This document shows, piece by piece, positions 43,601-43,792 of a stretch of 43,792 nt of DNA. Position numbers and translations under genes: made by a program. A model generated the notes under the pieces. It saw only the letters and a program-made list of their open reading frames with translations, was not told where the DNA came from and searched no databases. Every line of letters begins with the position of its first letter. Position 1 is the first letter of the stretch. The stretch is from the IMG/VR virus record IMGVR_UViG_3300018424_000048, positions 1-43,792 of that record. One strand, 5' to 3'. Source of the stretch: a virus.

Positions 43601-43792
43601 ATCGATATTGATAACACGACCGAAACTATCAACCTCAACATCTAGAATTTGAGCACCAGTTGGTTGAATGACTGCAACTCTAGGAGGGTTTTCTACAGAA
43701 TACTGAGTACCTGCATTGGCAATATCTACACCAATAAGTTCACCAGCAGAGTTTAGAACACCTTGCAATACCGCGTTAATACCAATATCGGT
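28616..43792 (-). CDS. Giant mosaic baseplate protein, gp7-like position (over 5,058 aa, 5' end outside window)
   Basis: The frame is open to the window edge (TDIGINAV precedes the first TTG), so the true start is outside. Counting from the edge, I see: GGxGY repeats at about 1-190; a baseplate-type FYASKGTQFAVKYLFNLLYS near 245; an IGNELIRY...CTRG module near 385; six or more GGxGY units at 677-894; a YHYH-domain motif GWAFDGNPIYGPYG near 975; an EF-hand loop near 1154; propeller-like repeats at 1384-1717; a LamG-like domain at 1767-1957; YLYQLFSYNIKSPISIDQWK with HPAGFKIFGE near 2920; four helical repeats at 3534-4350; and three 'FVNGVLQPAG' modules. It lies directly upstream of the gp8 region, where gp7 is in T4. 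That identity is inferred from position. Confidence 0.85.
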   Translation of the reverse strand, partial: TDIGINAVLQGVLNSAGELIGVDIANAGTQYSVENPPRVAVIQPTGAQILDVEVDSFGRVINIDLLDGGTGYEDIPSVYIVDDRKDNIGNPIGGSGATAVATVFNGQIIDINITDFGTGYSSVNPPKVFISVPVGAKASAIVGDGEITGFKIVSPGRGYQKSQFLNCSRGVSGITGYTEDNSAVFSTENQSVASDHTSGVSVSSLDSVFLKTLLRRIANQYMPGLPDIDFNNINIANVLSTAKDFYASKGTQFAVKYLFNLLYSAAVEISYPKDQLIKPSAASWSVDTVLRARLVSGDPRDLSNGLLEQVESDIDTNVKSAEALIENYIAIQTPRFDVYELTLSEESIVGEFTIPYKTKLAEPLGPNDIIITVDSTIGWPERNGEVIVGNELIRYKEKSLTQFIECTRGINLGGVGGEWDPATVCESNFFVYVNKDTADEVVLSVLGIVEANKTVLTDDGRYYLPGDKLTIAKLGSTEDTRLLDSWLYNVKKLLQVSTVNFGGDSNRTETIETEDPHGLLVGDQVTVYGANPIVYNGSFLVTSIPTRRTFTYELPAPANIVPQGNILISIDLNKGKSDTTSINASISRFASNVQNTFFNTDYVYVASSGIPNYKIGPFVGTALLPGNQRKLNRYPKVPATISLKEATKPGPIGSFVNGVSIWNYKSSNKLSYGPLTSIDITNGGTGYDAVVPPSLTISGGGGTGATARAVVNGSIVDIEVTAGGSGYKTSPLVSISGGGGDGATATAIITNGVVSRILVKTSGTGFTSNPTVNIVGGGGVGATAKAVVRGAINSVVITNSGEDYTSSPTITLSSGNGAAAEAYVSNGRISNIAVIASGAGYTTAPEVEIIGDGFGAIAKATISTEGVDSGRVTGITILNRGIGYGSNNTQIRLVSVGEGASFSANIFQWTYNLQENTNFDYAQGSIFEGFNKQFGGEYAHISNPTQLRFVLGDNLEVMSGSLMEKVDGLQHSPIIGWAFDGNPIYGPYGLTDPTNINSEIGQIKSGYALKSNLVYDEVTNPNPVRTQGPLLSQYPAGEFIEDYEFTFQSESIFLDQYNGRFTKTPEYPDGTYAYFVSIDAAGNASFPYIIGPDFYSVPDKWNLDQFAVQSNIPTGIVRYRDPFENVDVDIERAANEQTNAITLEDGNFLLFEVEDENKDGIISQDEIDDPNIMFEENKLQIFDYFPKIDVASKVDIEVSTTTKFEDAKVSGFLIENPGINYQVGDVLVFDDTNTAGYGASGQVSRIEGNDVSSYTYEYSPATDSYKGVITTTGAHNLEVGDTVFIDTTPQMEPTSKTINMITISGLEQVHVDRTGIGYNDDVPPVIEIETTEGSGAVVSTTPTTTGVIDRVNILNSGSGYSSENPPRIRITPPQVQARSNYYGTLVVNGESLTITKILSESKNVYAVGKSVDSSGNTHAVVMKFNSEGFLIWSKSLSQTVPSLQTKSVEFISLTKVQGNIYVLGNTNPNETLTAAFNPDIILAKWEENATGTDATFRWQRGFAGISGVSRQDYGTDVAVFGEGVVISGYTSTNSGHTYDAMLMYVDKDGLTITRRKVTSLSTQDQFFQIKVGSDNGVYLIGKALTNILVAKAEFIGNRFTINWSKTIAFPGLDLEDMSAVIDEYDEMYIVGTYHETTGNTRNKIAVVKIDSSATVKFYKSYTFPNTTSVKSIPVNYDQFDVLNVGVSAITSTGDKISYFAKLKYDGSVVQVNKLMSDSDEEGIENTAVFSDVSGDPVIAAQVHPNRTQFLFNAESAYTDAVGRAADLTTSGTVNLEVDAKFGSGSYEITQDAKISATGLTLDSTVFTVEQWIKMSSAPTTGEPILIHAFDASTGVKVVLRADSLDTGNYGKLRLSNNTGSITDDTTAQTFITDLTSGWVHIALTKSVSAGVNTYKVFWNGTEAATIDEIADNMNPTTMDWGSTTTANSHPMQVDDIRYSDYLVYSDTFTAPTVAQTIYDFELGGSLLVKFDKNADAVRIGDIALSNSNITLNRTLSSATVADLSSTNGTYTLAGDGFQVLDYSDLPTVLTQDSQSPTFTTNTWSTRTATIPSPGGRKPLFNAKAFDKFFFKVFTTSKVDNVYEFTLNQSFKFNLGTTLTQVNSVGGTVASAKVMRLGSDNKIYLSSIVGTWANDTHEIRSSDSVVNDIEDYLFASVVNTTPGTFVIDLTNYNAPAGGTNNLDEFAKFKPYSEDDYLVRIDEIIAGSEFSRGSVYALGSSYFSFNSDYTELTISGLASVTQISVTANLEKILQPTAQALTNQLYVSTATSHYLNAGDVISIDNSVNYAQAEGTYAVETILNQREFLYNADSTPGAAIASGTTFTTYVKHPIFKFITGQQYTFDLSNSSNYGHYLSFYEDNLNRIEYTFKNIVRRGTPGLDEPGNSPYISFKVTDDVENISYYADPSRLTENKPVGENSYIDVVQSPYIGEFVISDLEGATITSGANVFKFPIQFDPEKAAIASSTDYTTSSPKAVGPIAQARLVSGGGFYEKLPIIDTIQSARKIERVEIVSPGTEYAAGEYFSVPIDGDGTGGKVSIRVDGTTDPAGQIVEVTVTDPGKGYTTASIDVDAIDGILGPTLAGSGAELKVVIPPFGTGASIFVTGNRIGKIKNLKNNNFGFDYTPDYTLRPEITFPVNLQLTSTSVLSGIQVTDPGTGYTSPPEVVITGGGGTGAEAEAILRNGRINGITIKNPGSGYTTEPLIELKSSFTYVVNLDLGLFQFSFPHGIQNGAEVTFETEDLGEGQEFPLTSFGFLVAGQTYYAVAGEGAGLEDDQLRIALTPQDAETGSFINFVNGGQGRQIILTASFGGAAEATLETARFLSGETVFQGDTIETATAVGYVSTNSGWQIGPRLLKLINYTGTFEIGQRVNGLISKASGTIGEISIAKGVLEVDSITNTSGKFIDDIGKPSEIVQKVQDSYLYQLFSYNIKSPISIDQWKKTVIDNIHPAGFKIFGEIGIVGGGKGITNRTDFELTKSVNLVESSVVSNIDNFALVEPVYSEFDNTQVLFRNKRLTSSEEILTSVVQKIDNIANLFDGERTVFPLTIDGTPVIAQASQFMIVINGIAQAAGTAFEVQSGSIIFNEPPSAPTKVSYANLELQFLTTTTIGVTNTSGIFPLLGNTIRGLVSGASATVISSTTSEIVVFNVVGTFSNGESLIVSATGFSGNVTTTTENTNANVYQFREKITNLRNKTAVVEEINLDTANQLTTNQIVISKTSGTYDSPAGLLDMDIDDFIISAQTGIIARITGITPYRDTNTYIVVDTTDNYPQTQGSFQQGETFTAPSGAAGRVLFWYPDTRRLIAETTTPETAFTSLDVITGQTSNAVFRILTSTTIEPTSSVTISDPSEFFGLLFNRIVSPTNPNAIIDDISKSSIEVASLDDATLEVNGNFLEAEEVENIIIDYENATNTLSIGDLIQNYKVGYRNESAAFTSGETLEVRKMSYHTLAGGNFGFNDTITGGSSSATATILGINYGLKTLYLGATTGTFTTDETISNGSGVSAVVSTQLTVPLVVKDIDTATKTITTDQFYTDAQHRYRDAANLIQQNSAYIVDEAHGRMKARYPDLVIPGDEDGSGAGSERCKLDLSLILAAVIKDLRDGGDYNTVKAGEFYISSTGGLRFINLQVLQSVFTHKEMSQLCQDAVSGDLSESPLYTTRFPIPPINITNDPGGCANVKSTIDTLWTKVNDIIAPTGDVYRDAGDLIWFNRSFIADEVVAYIEDEFVFELNGVTFRAFDYPNGDTTVCRRDIYEYIIPSIIGDLVAGGDENIITSMKYYVNTTDDGSIEHVKDELLPTIFAWEKASELCQLALNNWELDGGGTYTSPYNSQAQYTDTSITLDDGTYGGDCRIIKGTVDTLFTKAIQVLLPERDLATEEVNLLADYQNMTTWQTTGAINMETANRALPTGFTGSGGYGIRASATTSGTKVALTPPTAALPTAEPGQSFTFSFYTQQASSGIMGFYWDGDGVKPNDANDSFFFFVGSGNLPVGEFFDVPVTVEDAGNSWRKVTSTVYADASGQVILPTIAPFSTGNPDSVNTFNNQLIYVFGPTLIANSADSSSRYYDAANLIESNKTLIAEVAVDRMLTQFPTFTVPTGNQACIDDIKDVLDQVCFDLRNGGNHKTYDAAAIYIYDSFLSGEETESRYAFEQARDMAIQAMRNEAITITGSSETQVTDGTITADPAGAPLCANVASAITTLFAILDTAISTGSLSGITRTLDSNKNRAYREAAKLVLFNKEYIKYEALQLTLNNYQGFSIPGGNAKCLRDMGYIIDAVVYDLLTFGNSAMYDAATAYIDGATGTISSLDGELVESIYAYSRVNELMQKAIQQDLDSPAAASGYYPYEEAGITLAADSELLSELQGFIDNEMDLLIGTLNNPVYIDNFLPSNAISVPSISYVQREVYTPIQGGLSTGDYIFGTTSTETGEISSITSNRAYIKHLIKRFEITFTNPLQTFSFGDELIVPSTTNTCTVFSVDYRENVSYIDVIITNGTIGATNTLRNDTTTFEATVDAVADRMQVIDLVGSFTDDDYARSSRSSSEFDIIGFENNRAPITSNAGGKLTLETEFIQGSLDVSRVVYSSISDIYIDTFQSYEGVQVGIGDVIKTSKIYKIRVSYPFASQETFTKGGTLVNVLGGIIQGKSAVIIDQVEENGDQIIYYQNLSGTNFSVGEYVAYYETVGTDPEGYGEVLQVYETDSLAFGTVERVQQIGQNYRVYLSGVLGTFNKYAQIIGIGYRSSVVESSEIKGRITRSFRGFDGTQTSFKITINNGTPYLPDPDGYLLTFVNGVLQPAGDSFSAFSDTISFTEAPELGSSFHAVYMGKLRQLDNIAFDFDSLSSSFNLKLNDVFYSLTITEGSQSTTIRPENNIIVSLNGVIQEPGVAFEIVGSRINFAEIPRAGSTFVAYSYIGSDADVVAATVVPPIESGDKLEIEGEDEERTVALVESSNSLVTFDYLGSIFGRNASALSRLKTGRLSDVQLTSGGDGYTSRPTVSINSATGFDSTIKALVGVARIDVVNRGSGYVYPSILVDTDVPEIEGGASFDSAVGTFDNTEATFDGV
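30740..33190 (-). repeat. Four helical cysteine-containing repeats in the giant protein
   Basis: Four copies start near 33185, 32703, 31612 and 31125: YRDAANLIQQNSAYIVDEA, YRDAGDLIWFNRSFIADEV, YYDAANLIESNKTLIAEVA and YREAAKLVLFNKEYIKYEA. Each is followed by a conserved Cys (ERCKLDL, TVCRRDI, QACIDDI, AKCLRDM), a 'DL..GG' turn and an aromatic helix. Three of them end with a 'C...K.TIDTLFTK' type helix (GGCANVKSTIDTLWTK, GDCRIIKGTVDTLFTK, PLCANVASAITTLFAI). Confidence 0.85.
40295..40330 (-). other. EF-hand-like calcium loop in the giant protein
   Basis: The 12 residues DENKDGIISQDE match the canonical EF-hand loop D-x-N-x-D-G-x-I-x-x-x-E at every ligand position. Calcium binding is inferred. 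Confidence 0.7.
40825..40884 (-). other. YHYH-domain motif
   Basis: HSPIIGWAFDGNPIYGPYGL is a close match to the core of the YHYH domain, known from bacterial and phage proteins of uncertain function. It is followed by a region with YDGTYAYFVS-like text (PDGTYAYFVSIDAAGNASFP), also typical of that domain. Confidence 0.75.
41110..41770 (-). repeat. GGxGY beta-repeat array in the giant protein
   Basis: At least six consecutive units of about 30-35 residues follow the pattern 'xITNGGTGYxxxPxVxISGGGGxGAxAxAVVxxGxI' (for example ITNGGTGYDAVVPPSLTISG, VTAGGSGYKTSPLVSISG, KTSGTGFTSNPTVNIVG). The regularity suggests a beta-solenoid or stacked beta-hairpins. Smaller arrays of the same unit occur elsewhere in this gene (43792-43230, 39870-39670, 36280-35690, 28880-28700). 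Confidence 0.85.

Noticed and set aside
43766-43768. TTG as the start codon of the giant gene
   Set aside because: The frame continues upstream without a stop to the window edge, and the preceding residues fit the same beta-repeat pattern. The real start is outside the window.

Overview
This window looks like part of the late (virion) region of a T4-like myovirus, most likely a marine cyanophage of the Kyanoviridae type. The evidence is the block of T4 homologues gp8, gp13, gp14, gp15, gp16, gp17 and gp18 in order, the DUF6321 gene, the DUF4815 gene, the characteristic small fibre N-termini, and T4-type late promoters (TATAAATA/AATAAATA). G+C is roughly 35-40 % by spot counts. The exact host (Synechococcus, Prochlorococcus or another marine bacterium) cannot be fixed from the sequence. 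Every convincing gene is on the minus strand, so transcription runs from high to low coordinates. Coding density is very high. The longest non-coding gaps are 96 bases (2208-2303), 72 bases (14260-14331) and 70 bases (4546-4615), and no gap exceeds 300 bases. I saw no tRNA, rRNA, CRISPR array, insertion sequence or integrase.

In the direction of transcription: (1) 43792-28616 is one open frame of more than 5,058 codons that enters from outside the window. It sits where gp7 (baseplate wedge initiator) lies in T4 and is a mosaic of beta-repeat, YHYH, EF-hand-like, propeller-like, LamG-like and helical-repeat segments. (2) 28588-23670 holds a fibre-like protein with 'NDLxDKP' repeats, a complete-looking subtilisin-family protease, and a beta-repeat virion protein. 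(3) 23626-14770 holds gp8 and a 2,433-residue DUF4815 baseplate/fibre protein, followed by two small overlapping coiled-coil genes and a strong hairpin terminator. (4) 14259-8986 is a 1,757-residue tail-fibre protein with internal duplications and a G+C-rich insert. (5) 8967-5732 is the neck/tail-completion/packaging set gp13, gp14, gp15, gp16. (6) 5708-2304 holds a small beta-rich protein, DUF6321, two tiny ORFs, the large terminase gp17 and a small zinc-finger ORF. (7) 2207-1 is the tail sheath gp18, cut at its C-terminus by the window edge.

Together these genes build the baseplate and its fibres, join the tail to the head, and package DNA. Late promoter-like octamers precede seven transcription blocks. 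Several are built from the last codons and stop codon of the upstream gene. The most unusual features are the protease inside the baseplate operon, the giant mosaic protein, and a set of short protein modules (GGxGY beta repeats, 'TSGA' segments, 'NELIxY...CTRG' segments) reused across at least five different virion genes, including as insertions in gp8 and gp14.
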